Shown here one piece after another: positions 51,087 to 60,952 of a stretch of DNA of 64,000 bases. Position 1 is the stretch's first letter. The number at the start of each line of letters is the position of its first letter. Made by a program: the position numbers and the translations under genes. A model generated the notes under the pieces. That model had not been told where the DNA came from and did not search any database. It was given only the letters and a program-made list of their open reading frames with translations. This DNA comes from Mycobacterium sp. Z3061 (lineage in GTDB: Bacteria; Actinomycetota; Actinomycetes; Mycobacteriales; Mycobacteriaceae), in the NCBI RefSeq assembly GCF_031583025.1, contig NZ_CP134062.1, forward strand, positions 1,922,001 to 1,986,000, read 5' to 3'.

Positions 51087-53399
51087 GTGGAGGGCACGCC
51101 CGAACGCCAAGGGGGCGGTGAAGAACCGGACGCCGCCATCAGCCTTGCCGCGGTTGCGCAGTCGAAGCGACGCCGCGCGCTCATAGCCGTGCTCGCGGTG
51201 ACGACTGTCATCGCTTTGGTCGCCGCGGTGGTCGGCTTCGTCATGGCATCCCAGGCCAGGCGAAGGGCGGATCGGAATCTTCTCCAGGCGACCAGCCTTC
51301 GCCTGGCCGACGAAGCTCAGTCGATTTTGGCCCGTACCCGCCCCGGAACGGCCGTCACGGCCTTCCAGGGGCTGGTCACGGCGCAGCGACTTGCGCAAAC
51401 GCCTGACGACGATCCGCTGCGCAGTGTCCTGGAGGACAACGCCCGGGCCCTGAAGATCATCGAGGCATCCTTCGCGCCACCCAATGAAGTCACCGCGGTC
51501 GCGTTCAGCCGCGACGGGCAACGGATTGTCGCAGGCGATGATTCGGGCGTGTCGATCTGGAACGCCGAAACCGGCCTGCTGGTCGGCGAGCGGACCCATC
51601 TCGACTATGTCCGGAGTGTGGTGCTCAGCCCAGACGGTACGCGGGCCGTCGCCCTCCTTCGGACCACCGCGCAGGTGTTGGACGTCCAGACCGGCCATCC
51701 GATCGGCGATCCGCTGAAGGTCAACGGTCCTGTGATGGCGTTCAGCCCGGACAATTCGCGAATAGCGTGCGGCGCCAAAGACGGCACCATTCAGATCTGG
51801 GATGTCAACACCGGCCGAACCGTCGGGAAGCCTCTAACAGGCCACCAGGACGCGGTCCTCGCCTTGGCGTACAGCCAGGACGGTAGCCGGATCGTCTCCG
51901 GCGGTGGGGACAAGACCGTGCGGGTGTGGGATGCGGTCACCGGCCAACCTATAGGCCAGCAGATGACCGGGGGCTCGGTTCGCAGTGTGGCATTCAGCCC
52001 CGACGGCACGCGGATTGCCTCCGGCACCAGCGAGGGCACCATCGAGTTGTGGAACGCCGATGCGAGCAAGGCAGTCAGTCCACCGATGACCGGCCACGCG
52101 AAGAACGTGTACAGCGTGGCGTTCAGTCCCGACGGCAAGCGAATCGTCTCCGGGGGCGAGGACAAGACCGTGCGGCTGTGGAATGCCGACACCGGCCAGC
52201 CCATCGGCCGCCCGTTCGCCGGCCACCAATGGAGCGTCGGGACCGTGGCGTTCAGTCCCGACGGCAAGCGGATCGCCTCAGGCAGCGGGGATAGGACCAT
52301 CCGAGTATGGAACGCCGAACCAGTCCCACTGGTTGGCCAGACGCTGACCCCGCCTGGCTGGGTCCCGCTGTCCCCGGGCACGGTAGCGGAGGTCATAGTG
52401 GCCGTCAGTCCCGACGGCACGTGGATCGCCTCCGGCGGTGACGGCATCGCACGATGGGACCCGGCCACCGGCCGACCCGTCGGCGTCCCGCTCACCGAGT
52501 ACGGGCAATTCGTGGCATTGAGCCGCGACGGCACGAAGATTGCCGCGAGCGGTGATGGAAAGACATATGTGTTGGAGGTTGCCACCGGCCGACCCGTCGG
52601 CAGGCCGATAGAGAGCTGGGACGTGCGAAGCGTCGCCTTCAGCCCGGACGGTACGCGGCTCGCCTCGGGCGGTGACGACAAGACCGTGCGGCTGTGGGAT
52701 GTGGCGACCGGCCAACAAATCGGAAACCCTATGTCAGGCCATAGTTCCGATGTGAAGGGTGTTGCATTCAGCCCGGACGGCACGCGCATCGCTTCGGGCA
52801 GTACCGACGGTGTGCGTTTGTGGGACGTGGCGACCGGCCGACAAATCGGTGACGTGATGAACGTCTCTGGCCCGGAAACGAGGGGTGTCGAGAGCGTCGT
52901 GTTCAGCCCCGACGGCAGGCGGATCGCCTCGGGCGAGGTTCTGACCCGAGGCGACACGGTGCGCTTATGGGACGCGGCCACCGGCAAACCCGTCGGCCGG
53001 CCGATGACGGCGAAAACGGTGACGAGCTACCCGGGCCTGGTTCTGTACGACATGAGCGTGGCGTTCAGCCCCGACGGCAAGCGCATCGCTTCTACGACGT
53101 GGGATCGCACCGTGCTGCTGTGGGATGCTGACACCGGACAACCCGTCGGCGCGCCGTTGCGAGGCCATACGGCGGACGTAACGAGCGTGGCATTCAGCCC
53201 CGACGGATCTTTCCTCGTGTCGGGTAGTGAGGACGGAACCGTGCGGTTGTGGCTCAACTACCCTGACGCGGCATCGGCAATGTGCGCGAAACTCTCCACC
53301 AACATGAGCCGCCGGCTGTGGCAGGCCTGGGTGTCACCCGATATCGACTACACCGAGGCCTGCCCGGGACTTCCGATCAAGAAGGAGTACGAGTGGTAG
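51087..53399 (+). CDS. Membrane-anchored WD40-repeat protein (14 repeats)
   Basis: The 770-residue protein has a short cytosolic start, one membrane helix (about 30-55, LIAVLAVTTVIALVAAVVGFV), a helical stretch (RADRNLLQATSLRLADEAQSILARTRP) and then 14 WD40 units of the type VRSVAFSPDGxRIASGxxDxTVRLWDxxTG, enough for two seven-blade propellers. The region from the helix onward is like the C-terminal part of nSTAND proteins with a WD40 sensor, but no NTPase or effector domain is present. GAAGGAG six bases before the GTG fixes the start. The propeller side is predicted outside. Confidence 0.9.
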   Translation: MEGTPERQGGGEEPDAAISLAAVAQSKRRRALIAVLAVTTVIALVAAVVGFVMASQARRRADRNLLQATSLRLADEAQSILARTRPGTAVTAFQGLVTAQRLAQTPDDDPLRSVLEDNARALKIIEASFAPPNEVTAVAFSRDGQRIVAGDDSGVSIWNAETGLLVGERTHLDYVRSVVLSPDGTRAVALLRTTAQVLDVQTGHPIGDPLKVNGPVMAFSPDNSRIACGAKDGTIQIWDVNTGRTVGKPLTGHQDAVLALAYSQDGSRIVSGGGDKTVRVWDAVTGQPIGQQMTGGSVRSVAFSPDGTRIASGTSEGTIELWNADASKAVSPPMTGHAKNVYSVAFSPDGKRIVSGGEDKTVRLWNADTGQPIGRPFAGHQWSVGTVAFSPDGKRIASGSGDRTIRVWNAEPVPLVGQTLTPPGWVPLSPGTVAEVIVAVSPDGTWIASGGDGIARWDPATGRPVGVPLTEYGQFVALSRDGTKIAASGDGKTYVLEVATGRPVGRPIESWDVRSVAFSPDGTRLASGGDDKTVRLWDVATGQQIGNPMSGHSSDVKGVAFSPDGTRIASGSTDGVRLWDVATGRQIGDVMNVSGPETRGVESVVFSPDGRRIASGEVLTRGDTVRLWDAATGKPVGRPMTAKTVTSYPGLVLYDMSVAFSPDGKRIASTTWDRTVLLWDADTGQPVGAPLRGHTADVTSVAFSPDGSFLVSGSEDGTVRLWLNYPDAASAMCAKLSTNMSRRLWQAWVSPDIDYTEACPGLPIKKEYEW

Positions 53400-53450
53400 G
53401 TAGGCCGCTGCAGTTCGTTGTTCGCATCCGGGTTTGCGCTGAGCGTAAAC

Positions 53451-53474
53451 CATTGTCCGGCAATGGATTATAAG
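53451..53474 (+). promoter_or_regulatory. Candidate promoter/operator of the lanthipeptide exporter genes
   Basis: CATTG-TCCGG-CAATG (53451-53465) is a perfect 5-bp inverted repeat followed by TATAAG (53469-53474), a plausible -10 element 20 bases before the ATG. No matching -35 hexamer is seen. Confidence 0.35.
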
Positions 53475-53494
53475 GCCGCCGCCGCGGTAACGAG

Positions 53495-55240
53495 ATGCTT
53501 TTCGCGCTCCTACGGCAGTACACCACGCCTTACCGGGGACTGATCGCGGTCCTTGTGTTGCTGGAGTTGATCAGCAACCTGGCGTCGCTGTATTTGCCTG
53601 CCGTCAATGCGTCGATCATCGACGACGGGGTCGCCAAAGGGGATACTCGAGTCATCGCGCACCTGGGCGCCGTCATGCTCGCCGCGACCGGCGTGCAGAT
53701 GTTGTGTGCAGTCGGCGCAGTCTATTTCGGGTCTCAGGCCAGTATGGGTCTCGGCCGGGACGTCCGATCGGCGCTGTTTCGTCACATCATCGGGTTCGCG
53801 GAACAGGACGCGGCCCCCTTCGGAGCGCCGTCGCTACTGACACGCACCACCAACGACGTTCAACAGGTCGAAGAGATGGCGCAGTTGACGTTTACCGTAT
53901 TGATCACCGCGCCAATCGTGGGCGTTGGCGGGATCGTCATGGCCATTCACCAAAACGCCGGCCTGGCCTGGCTATTGGCCGTCAGCGTTCCTCTGCTCGG
54001 GATGGCGAACTATCTGATCGTCGCACGGATCCGGCCCTTGGTCACCAAGCTGCAGACACTGGTCGACGCACTTACCCAGGTTCTGCGCGAACAACTACTG
54101 GGGATCAAGGTTATTCGCGCATTCACTCGCGAGAGTGTGGAGCAGGAGCGTTTCGCAAACGTCAATCGTGCGCTGTCACAGAAAACTATCGCGTTGGGTC
54201 GCTGGCAACTGCTGATGGTGCCGGTGGCGACGTTGTTGATTAATCTCTCCAGCGTCGCACTGATCTGGTTTGGTGGCCTGCGCATCGACGCCGGCCGAAT
54301 GCAAGTGGGTTCGTTGGTCGCCTATCTGGCGTACTTCACGCAGATTTTGATGGCTGTGATGCTGACGACGCTGTTGGTCGAAGCATTGCCCCGGGCGTCG
54401 GTGTGTGGACGGCGAATAGGCGAAGTCCTTGCCACGGTTCCAGCGATAACCAGCCCCCTGCGCGCCGAGCGGTCACCGCACGGGATCGAGGGAGTGGTGC
54501 GCTTGGACAGGGTGACGTTTCGCTATCCCCGCACTGAACAGGTTGCGGTGCAGGATGTCTCGCTGATGGCACTGCCCGGAACGACGACCGCCATTGTCGG
54601 CGGCAGCGGTTCCGGAAAATCGACGCTGATATCGCTGATCTGCCGGCTGTTCGATGTCACTTCGGGCGCGGTGCTGATCGATGGAACCGACGTGCGTGAG
54701 TACGACACCGAGCGGTTGTGTTCGGCGATCGGGCTGGTACCTCAGCGCGGCTATCTGTTCTCCGGCACGGTCGCGGACAACTTGCGTTACGGCAGCTCGG
54801 GTGCCAGTGAATCTGAGATGTGGGAAGCGTTGCGCTTGGCGGCGGCTGACGGTTTTGTGCGTGCCCACCCCGACGGCTTACAGATGTCCGTCCTCCAGGG
54901 CGGCAGCAACCTCTCGGGTGGTCAGCGTCAGATGCTGGCGATCGCTCGGGCGGTAATCAGCCGCCCGGCTATCTACCTGTTCGACGATGCGTTCTCCGCG
55001 CTGGACGTACACACCGATTCGCGGGTGCGCGATTCGTTGCGCGACGTGGCGGAGGACTCGACGGTGATCATTGTGGCACAGCGCATCTGCACGGTAGCCT
55101 CGGCCGATCAAATCGTGGTCCTCGACGACGGCCGGGTCGTTGGTACCGGGACACACCAAACGCTCCTGCTGGACTGCCCCACCTACGCCGAACTCGCCAA
55201 CCTCCAATCAGTAGGCGCCGCTGTAGCGGGAGAGCAATGA
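53495..55240 (+). CDS. ABC exporter half, lanthipeptide-linked (Rv1273c-like)
   Basis: The 581-residue fused membrane/ATPase half has six membrane helices, Walker [10 protein letters not shown] (369-377), signature LSGGQ (473-477), a Walker B ending LFDD (Asp498 in place of the catalytic Glu) and Gln529 in place of the switch His. It closely resembles M. tuberculosis Rv1273c, including [19 protein letters not shown]. The degenerate Walker B/H-loop with intact signature means it supplies a noncatalytic site. No C39 peptidase is present. Coupled to the next gene by ATGA overlap. Confidence 0.92.
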   Translation: MLFALLRQYTTPYRGLIAVLVLLELISNLASLYLPAVNASIIDDGVAKGDTRVIAHLGAVMLAATGVQMLCAVGAVYFGSQASMGLGRDVRSALFRHIIGFAEQDAAPFGAPSLLTRTTNDVQQVEEMAQLTFTVLITAPIVGVGGIVMAIHQNAGLAWLLAVSVPLLGMANYLIVARIRPLVTKLQTLVDALTQVLREQLLGIKVIRAFTRESVEQERFANVNRALSQKTIALGRWQLLMVPVATLLINLSSVALIWFGGLRIDAGRMQVGSLVAYLAYFTQILMAVMLTTLLVEALPRASVCGRRIGEVLATVPAITSPLRAERSPHGIEGVVRLDRVTFRYPRTEQVAVQDVSLMALPGTTTAIVGGSGSGKSTLISLICRLFDVTSGAVLIDGTDVREYDTERLCSAIGLVPQRGYLFSGTVADNLRYGSSGASESEMWEALRLAAADGFVRAHPDGLQMSVLQGGSNLSGGQRQMLAIARAVISRPAIYLFDDAFSALDVHTDSRVRDSLRDVAEDSTVIIVAQRICTVASADQIVVLDDGRVVGTGTHQTLLLDCPTYAELANLQSVGAAVAGEQ

Positions 55241-57147
55241 CCGGGACGCTGCGGGTTGGTATCAACAAGACAGGCCGGCAATCCGGCCAGGGCGACCGGC
55301 GCTTTCTCGGATCGGTGATAAGCCTTGCGCGGCGACTCAGCCCCCACCTCGGCTTGCTGTCGATATTCAGCCTGCTGATCGTTGGCGGAATAACACTCGA
55401 GGTGATCGGTCCGCGCCTCCTCGGCCATGCGACCGATCTGGTGTTCAACGGCGTTATCGGCCGTGAGCTGCCACTGGGACTCACCAAGGAGCAAGCGGTC
55501 GAGGCTGCTCGGTCACGCGGCGACAACACTTTCGCCGATCTGTTGTCCGGGATGGATGTGGTGCCCGGCCACGGCGTTGACTTCACGGCGGTCGCACAGA
55601 CGTTGGCTGAAGTCCTTGTGGTGTATCTGTGCGCTGCTCTGTTTCTTTGGCTGAAGGCTTTGGTGCTCAATGTGATTGTGCAGCGCACGATCGTCACGCT
55701 GCGCGGCGACATGCAGGACAAGATAAACCGGCTCCCGCTGTCCTACTTTGACCACCAGCAGCGCGGGGAGTTGCTGAGCCGAGTCACCAACGACATCGAC
55801 AACATTCAGACGTCGCTGTGGATGACGATCAGTCCGCTGCTGAGCTCTGCGGTGATGGTCGTGGCGGTACTGGCGATGATGCTGACGATTTCTCCGCTGC
55901 TCACGATGATCACCCTCTTGATAGTGCCGTTGTCGCTCTTAGTCATCCGGGTCATCGCCCCACGGGCACGGCGGCTTTTGATGGCGCAGTGGGCCACGAT
56001 CGGACACCTCACCGCTCACATCGAAGAGACATACAGCGGTTTGACATTGATCAGAATGTTCGGTCAGCGCAGCAGGGCGCGGGAACGCTTCACCGACCTC
56101 AATACCGAGGCATACCGCACCAGTTTCGGAGCTGAATTCATCGCCGGCCTGATGTCACCGGCGATAAGATTCATCGCCAATCTCAACTATGTCGCCGTAG
56201 CGGTCATCGGTGGTCTGCAGATCGCTTCGGGGAAGGTCACGCTGGGAAGCGTCCAGGCTTTCATTCAATATGTGCGGCGGTTCAACGATCCGTTGTCCGA
56301 GATTGCGGCCATCTACTACACCGTGCAGTCGGGAATTGCCAGTGCTGAAAGGGTTTTCGATCTACTGGATGAACCGGAGCAGGACCCTGACCCGGCGGGG
56401 AATCCGCCTTGGGCGACCGAGCGGGCGCCGGGTGCGCGGCTTGAGTTCCAGCACGTGAATTTCAGCTATCTCCCTGGTGTGCCGGTGATCAAGAATCTTT
56501 CGTTGGTGGCTCAGCCCGGTACCACGGTCGCCATCGTTGGGCCTAACGGCTGCGGCAAGACCACACTGGTGAATCTGCTGATGCGGTTCTACGAAGTCGA
56601 CTCCGGACGGATCCTGATCGATGGGGTCGACGTCGCGACCATCAGTCGGCGGGCGTTGCGGTCGCGAATTGGGCTGGTGCTGCAAGATACATGGCTGTTC
56701 GGGGGCACGATCGCGGACAATATCGGCTACGGCCGACCCGGAGCGAGCCGTGCGGAGATCGTGGCGGCGGCTGAGTCAGCCTGCGTGGACAGATTCGTCG
56801 ACAAGCTGCCCGGCGGTTACGACACCCCGGTAAGCGAGGACGGCGCCAATATCAGCGCCGGCCAAAAGCAGCTGATCACCATCGCGCGCGCGTTCCTGGC
56901 CGACCCGGAACTGCTGATACTCGACGAAGCCACCAGTTGTGTAGATACTCGCACCGAGGTACTCATCCAGCAGGCGATGGGTGCGCTGCGCCGCGACCGC
57001 ACGAGTTTGGTTATCGCTCATCGGCTCTCGACGATCCGCAACGCGGATTTGATTCTTGTGATGGAGGGTGGGCAGATCGTGGAACGCGGCAGCCATGCCG
57101 AGTTGCTGGCACGCCGAGGTCCTTACTATTCGATGACCCAGGTCTGA
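55237..57147 (+). CDS. ABC exporter half, lanthipeptide-linked (Rv1272c-like)
   Basis: The 636-residue half has Walker [10 protein letters not shown] (435-443), Walker B LLILDE with catalytic Glu564, His595, and a divergent signature ISAGQ (539-543) in place of LSGGQ. Together with the preceding half this gives one canonical and one degenerate ATP site, as in heterodimeric exporters. It has a longer N-terminal loop (about 70-115). It resembles Rv1272c. The heterodimer probably exports the modified peptide coded just downstream; a role as a general lipid or drug exporter is an alternative. Confidence 0.92.
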   Translation: MTGTLRVGINKTGRQSGQGDRRFLGSVISLARRLSPHLGLLSIFSLLIVGGITLEVIGPRLLGHATDLVFNGVIGRELPLGLTKEQAVEAARSRGDNTFADLLSGMDVVPGHGVDFTAVAQTLAEVLVVYLCAALFLWLKALVLNVIVQRTIVTLRGDMQDKINRLPLSYFDHQQRGELLSRVTNDIDNIQTSLWMTISPLLSSAVMVVAVLAMMLTISPLLTMITLLIVPLSLLVIRVIAPRARRLLMAQWATIGHLTAHIEETYSGLTLIRMFGQRSRARERFTDLNTEAYRTSFGAEFIAGLMSPAIRFIANLNYVAVAVIGGLQIASGKVTLGSVQAFIQYVRRFNDPLSEIAAIYYTVQSGIASAERVFDLLDEPEQDPDPAGNPPWATERAPGARLEFQHVNFSYLPGVPVIKNLSLVAQPGTTVAIVGPNGCGKTTLVNLLMRFYEVDSGRILIDGVDVATISRRALRSRIGLVLQDTWLFGGTIADNIGYGRPGASRAEIVAAAESACVDRFVDKLPGGYDTPVSEDGANISAGQKQLITIARAFLADPELLILDEATSCVDTRTEVLIQQAMGALRRDRTSLVIAHRLSTIRNADLILVMEGGQIVERGSHAELLARRGPYYSMTQV

Positions 57148-57226
57148 CTCCCGATCGGTAGATTCACCCGCACGCCTGAACCACTTCCGGCGGCGGCGCC
57201 AGATGCGATGGCAGCGATCAAAGGAC

Positions 57227-57239
57227 CAAAGCCCCTTTG
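57227..57239. promoter_or_regulatory. Inverted repeat upstream of the precursor gene
   Basis: CAAAG-CCC-CTTTG is a perfect 5-bp inverted repeat with a 3-bp spacer, just before a TTGCAC/TAGAAA pair (57237-57242 and 57258-57263) that could be a weak promoter with a short 15-bp spacer. Confidence 0.3.
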
Positions 57240-57284
57240 CACGTGTTCGGGCTGTGTTAGAAAATCAGCCTCTCTCTTCGGGTT

Positions 57285-57291
57285 AAGGAGG
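57285..57291 (+). promoter_or_regulatory. Strong ribosome binding site of the precursor gene
   Basis: AAGGAGG lies 6 bases before the ATG at 57298 and is the best Shine-Dalgarno in this part of the window, as expected for a highly expressed peptide. It rejects the longer in-frame start at 57208. Confidence 0.8.
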
Positions 57292-57297
57292 ATACCC

Positions 57298-57534
57298 ATG
57301 GATGACTCGACCACCGACTTTGCCCCGCCGTTGGATGAAGTCTTCGCCGTTTCGTACTCCGACGAGGCCATCGAGGCCGCCTCGGGTGGCGTCGGCCTTG
57401 GCGACGAGACAGCCCGGTGCTGGTGCTTCTCCAAGGACTCGCCTACCGGGTGCAAAAATACGCCGATGACCGCCGAACAGCTTGCGGAGGCCAGGGCACG
57501 TGTCGCGGCGCGCGAGCGGGCCGAACACCAGTAA
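57298..57534 (+). CDS. Class II lanthipeptide precursor peptide (putative)
   Basis: The 78-residue peptide has an acidic leader of about 31 residues (DDSTTDFAPPLDEVFAV, then SDEAIEAASGG), ending in the double-Gly motif Gly30-Gly31 typical of class II leaders. The core then has Thr38, Cys41, Cys43, Ser45, Ser48, Thr50 and Cys52 (ARCWCFSKDSPTGCKN), enough for three thioether rings. It continues for 26 residues as a Cys-free, Ala/Arg/Glu-rich helix (TAEQLAEARARVAARERAEHQ region), an unusual feature. It lies between an exporter and a LanM gene, which is the main support. I know no characterised peptide with this core. Confidence 0.7.
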   Translation: MDDSTTDFAPPLDEVFAVSYSDEAIEAASGGVGLGDETARCWCFSKDSPTGCKNTPMTAEQLAEARARVAARERAEHQ

Positions 57535-57612
57535 CTCGATTACGCGGGGCTGGTTCCTCGATTGCTCTGTGGTGCAATATGTGCGGTGAATCGCTCACGT
57601 CGCCGTCGCTGA

Positions 57613-57624
57613 AATAGCGCTATT
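57613..57624. other. 12-bp palindrome at the end of lanM
   Basis: AATAGCGCTATT is a perfect palindrome spanning the lanM stop codon. It lacks a T run, so termination by it is doubtful. Confidence 0.3.
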
Positions 57625-60600
57625 CCCAGAGCAACACGTTGGGAAGTGATTCGTCGATTCGGCGCAGCGCGGTGTAGCCGATCCCGGCTATACCGCGGAA
57701 AAGACCCGGGTTGAACCTTCGGCTACCACCGCTCCACCGGTAGTCGCCACGTGCCGTCGCTGCTGACATCACGTTCAGCAATCGCCGGGAGGCCAGATCA
57801 CAAAGCTCACTGCGGCCCAACGCGATTCCGGCCTCGGCCAGAAACTCGACGCTGCCGAGGGCACCGCAGCACAGCGTGTCCAGCAGTTGGCTTGACCAAC
57901 CGTCTTGCACGGCCGTCACGGCGTTTTCGACGTCGGCGATCAGTGGGGTAGCGTTCGCGCCGTGAAGTCGGACGATGCCGATGCGCGCCAAACCCACTCC
58001 GGGTGCCCCGTGACACCACTGCGTCGGCCAATGTTGCTGCCCATCGCCGAATATCGCGGGCCAGGTGTGTCGCCGTGGGTCATAGCTGGCGTTCTCGAAG
58101 GCGATGCATTCCGCGGCGGCGTTGGCGAAGTCGTCGCGTCCCGTAGCAGAAGCCAGTGATGCGAGAGCGTAGGCGAATCCCGCCGCCCCATGCGACATCC
58201 CGTTGACGTCATGCGGACCGCCCAGTCCTGTCCAACTGCGGCGTCCCTCCGCCCCGACTCGCGATTGGCGCAGCAGGTGCTCGCCGCACCGGGTGGCACG
58301 CGCAAGCACGTCGGCCGACTTCGATTCGCGATGGAGACGGAGCAGTCCAAGAATCGCGCCGGCAGCACCCCCGATGACGTCGAGCTGCTGGTCGGCCGCG
58401 ATCAGATCGTCGGTGGCCAGTGCCACCAGCGCGTGCGCGTCGGCGAGCAGCCCGTCGTCGCGTAGATGCTTCGACATCACCGACAGCGCATAGATCAAAG
58501 ATCCCAGACCCGAGCCGCCTCCGATGCCAACGCCACGGGCGTAGCGCGCGGCGTTGCGGCCGGTGAATTGTCCACGGAAATGCGCGATCGCAGCCCGCGC
58601 AAGATCGGCTGACTCTGCACACCCCGTGACGGCTGCGTGCGCAGCCAAGAAGAGCCCGATGCCTGACACACCGTTGTAAAGGCCCGCGCCCAGCTCGACG
58701 AGTTGGAAGGCTTCCGAATCGCCAGACCAGTCCAGCGCGATCCACGCCGCGCCCGTTCCCCGGCGGATCGCATACCGCGACAACTCCCCGGCAATCGCGT
58801 CGGCTTCTGCGGCGAACACGTCCCTGCTGGGGCGCCCACCGCTGTCAACTGCCTCATCGGCTCCGACGGACACGAGTGCGCCGGTGCGCGACTGGCCGAC
58901 TCCGGTAAATGATTCCATGTTCTGCCGAATGATCATGACCTGCCAGTCGATTTCCCGTTCGTCGAGACTGTGCAGACGACCCAGGGCGCGATCCAACCCG
59001 CAGATGACGTCGGTCGCGACCGTAGTGCCGGCGGTGTCGTGGTATTCGGTCCCATCGGTGAGCATCACGAAATAAGGCACATCGAGGGTGAGCATCGCCG
59101 ATCGCTCGGCCTGCGGCAATGGCCAGTCGGGATCGGAGTCCTTCTCCCAATCAGCCAGTCTGGCAGGAAAATCCGCCTGGGCCGACCAGACGACACCATC
59201 GGCCATCAATCGATGATCCTTGAGTCGCTGCAACAACATGCTGTAGAACCTGGTCGGACGCAGCACCTTACGCACCGGCAAGCCGGCGAACTCGCCGAAC
59301 AGCTTGTTCGTCGTCTCGTCCACACGCTGTATGGCCAGAAATCGTGCGTAGGCGCGGAAGCCTGAGGTGAAAGCATCGATGTAATCGGTGAATTGGGCGT
59401 AGTGGCCTTCGACATACGGAAGATTTGGTGTGGTCGAGTGGATTTCGGTTCCCACCCTGGGCTTCATGGCGTCGGTATTGACATCGTCCCACTGGACTGC
59501 CGTGGTGAAATTCCAGTCCGAGACCAAGCCGCCGAACGCAAACACCTGGTTGTCGTGCGAGCGTCCGTAGGCGGGGACCAGGCCAACCGTCATGACAGAG
59601 TTGGTGATGATCTTCAGCGCGGCATAGTGGGCTTGGCTTTGTGGATCCTGGGTTTGGAGCTCCTGTGCGTTCGCCTGGAACATTGTCTCGGTGTCGATCG
59701 GCACCGGGTGCTCGCCGGCCGCGATGATGTTTTCTTGGTGCATGTCGCTGGCAGCCATGCAGTAGAGGAGCGCCAACCAAGCGCCGGCCCGACGGAAGTA
59801 TCGATCGAAGCCTTGCTGGTCGGCGCACGGCTTATGGTCGATGAACTCACTCCAGCCGTACCCTTCGCGCGGCAACGTGCGGACAGCCCGCAACTGCAGC
59901 GGCGGAGCCACCTCGTTCAAGTGGCCGACCAGACCGTGTAACGCGGCATCGACCCGCAAGTCCTTCGGCTTGTAGACAATTCGCGTCTCGTCCTCGAACA
60001 CCACGATATGGACCGAACGGCCACCGTTGTGCGGATCGGAGCGTTCCCCCTCGATTCGGGCGACCCGAGAATCGGACACGCACCCGAGTAGTTCGTCCCG
60101 GATGGCGGGCAGGTCAGCGGCCAACCGGACGATCAGCTCGTGGGTCGTGTCGATCCATTGCCGTGTGATCGTGGCGATCAGCCGCAGCAGCACCGGCTTG
60201 GCATCGAAAAGCTCATTGAACCCTTGCGTTTTCATCTGGGTGACGAATCGCTCGTAGAGGTCCCGGTCGGGGTTCGCAACTTCGGCTGCCGCGTTCTTTC
60301 GTGCCGACTCAAAGAGCGCATACGTCGAGGGCGCGCACAGGTCGGATAGCTGCCGTAGCAGCAAGTGGCGGACGCTGGCGTGGGCGGCGGCGCTGAAATT
60401 GTTTCTCGTCGCCTCGTCGATGCCCGACCATAGCCGGGCATCAGCTTCGTCAACCACCGGCATGAGCAGTTGCTCGAACACGCCAGGTTCGTCCGAATCG
60501 GCGGTGAGGGTGCCGGGCTTGCCAATTGGGCCGGACAACGCGGTGCTGATCCAGATCGCATCGCGCACCCATGCTGGCATTGGCGCTGAGGGTTTGTGCC

Positions 60601-60952
60601 GTACGGTGGCGAACCGGCCCAGTACACCTGCGATATCCAAGCCGTCCCGGGCGAGCCGTAGGTTGAATTGTGCCCAGTCGCCGCTCGCGCTCGAGCGACA
60701 CCACGCGGCAAGGCGCCGCGCCGCAACGTCGGCGTCGCCTTTCTGGCCCCGTAACGCCTCGAAACTCTCCGACAGCAATTCATCGATCGTCGCGGCACGG
60801 ACCACGAGGCGCTCACCCAGTCCATCTGGGTCCTGCTCACCGGCGAAGAAGCTGACGGGTGATTCTTCGCCGGTTTCGTCCATCACACCGGGATATTGGG
60901 CCTTTTGGTCTGGCGCTACCCGCCTTGCCTCTTCGCCTGCCGACGGCGACAT
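57620..60952 (-). CDS. lanM: Class II lanthipeptide synthetase LanM, CCG type
   Basis: The 1,110-residue bifunctional enzyme has an N-terminal dehydratase (DUF4135), which phosphorylates Ser/Thr and eliminates phosphate: VYKPK near 326, DMHQEN near 403 and IDTETMF near 419 are kinase-like active-site parts. The C-terminal LanC-like cyclase (from about 745) has GLYNGVSGIGLFL, NGMSHGAAGFAYAL with catalytic-site His, and zinc motifs WCHGAPG (Cys980) and CCGALGS (Cys1028, Cys1029). A CCG in place of CHG is the mark of the ProcM-like group with three Cys zinc ligands. The start is uncertain: ATG at 61009 or 60883 are alternatives. It runs convergent to the precursor gene. Confidence 0.93.
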   Translation of the reverse strand: MSPSAGEEARRVAPDQKAQYPGVMDETGEESPVSFFAGEQDPDGLGERLVVRAATIDELLSESFEALRGQKGDADVAARRLAAWCRSSASGDWAQFNLRLARDGLDIAGVLGRFATVRHKPSAPMPAWVRDAIWISTALSGPIGKPGTLTADSDEPGVFEQLLMPVVDEADARLWSGIDEATRNNFSAAAHASVRHLLLRQLSDLCAPSTYALFESARKNAAAEVANPDRDLYERFVTQMKTQGFNELFDAKPVLLRLIATITRQWIDTTHELIVRLAADLPAIRDELLGCVSDSRVARIEGERSDPHNGGRSVHIVVFEDETRIVYKPKDLRVDAALHGLVGHLNEVAPPLQLRAVRTLPREGYGWSEFIDHKPCADQQGFDRYFRRAGAWLALLYCMAASDMHQENIIAAGEHPVPIDTETMFQANAQELQTQDPQSQAHYAALKIITNSVMTVGLVPAYGRSHDNQVFAFGGLVSDWNFTTAVQWDDVNTDAMKPRVGTEIHSTTPNLPYVEGHYAQFTDYIDAFTSGFRAYARFLAIQRVDETTNKLFGEFAGLPVRKVLRPTRFYSMLLQRLKDHRLMADGVVWSAQADFPARLADWEKDSDPDWPLPQAERSAMLTLDVPYFVMLTDGTEYHDTAGTTVATDVICGLDRALGRLHSLDEREIDWQVMIIRQNMESFTGVGQSRTGALVSVGADEAVDSGGRPSRDVFAAEADAIAGELSRYAIRRGTGAAWIALDWSGDSEAFQLVELGAGLYNGVSGIGLFLAAHAAVTGCAESADLARAAIAHFRGQFTGRNAARYARGVGIGGGSGLGSLIYALSVMSKHLRDDGLLADAHALVALATDDLIAADQQLDVIGGAAGAILGLLRLHRESKSADVLARATRCGEHLLRQSRVGAEGRRSWTGLGGPHDVNGMSHGAAGFAYALASLASATGRDDFANAAAECIAFENASYDPRRHTWPAIFGDGQQHWPTQWCHGAPGVGLARIGIVRLHGANATPLIADVENAVTAVQDGWSSQLLDTLCCGALGSVEFLAEAGIALGRSELCDLASRRLLNVMSAATARGDYRWSGGSRRFNPGLFRGIAGIGYTALRRIDESLPNVLLWE

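Noticed and set aside
51791..52987. 398-residue minus-strand frame with regular repeats
   Set aside because: It is the antisense of the WD40 repeats; periodic codons of the real gene create the open frame and the repeats.
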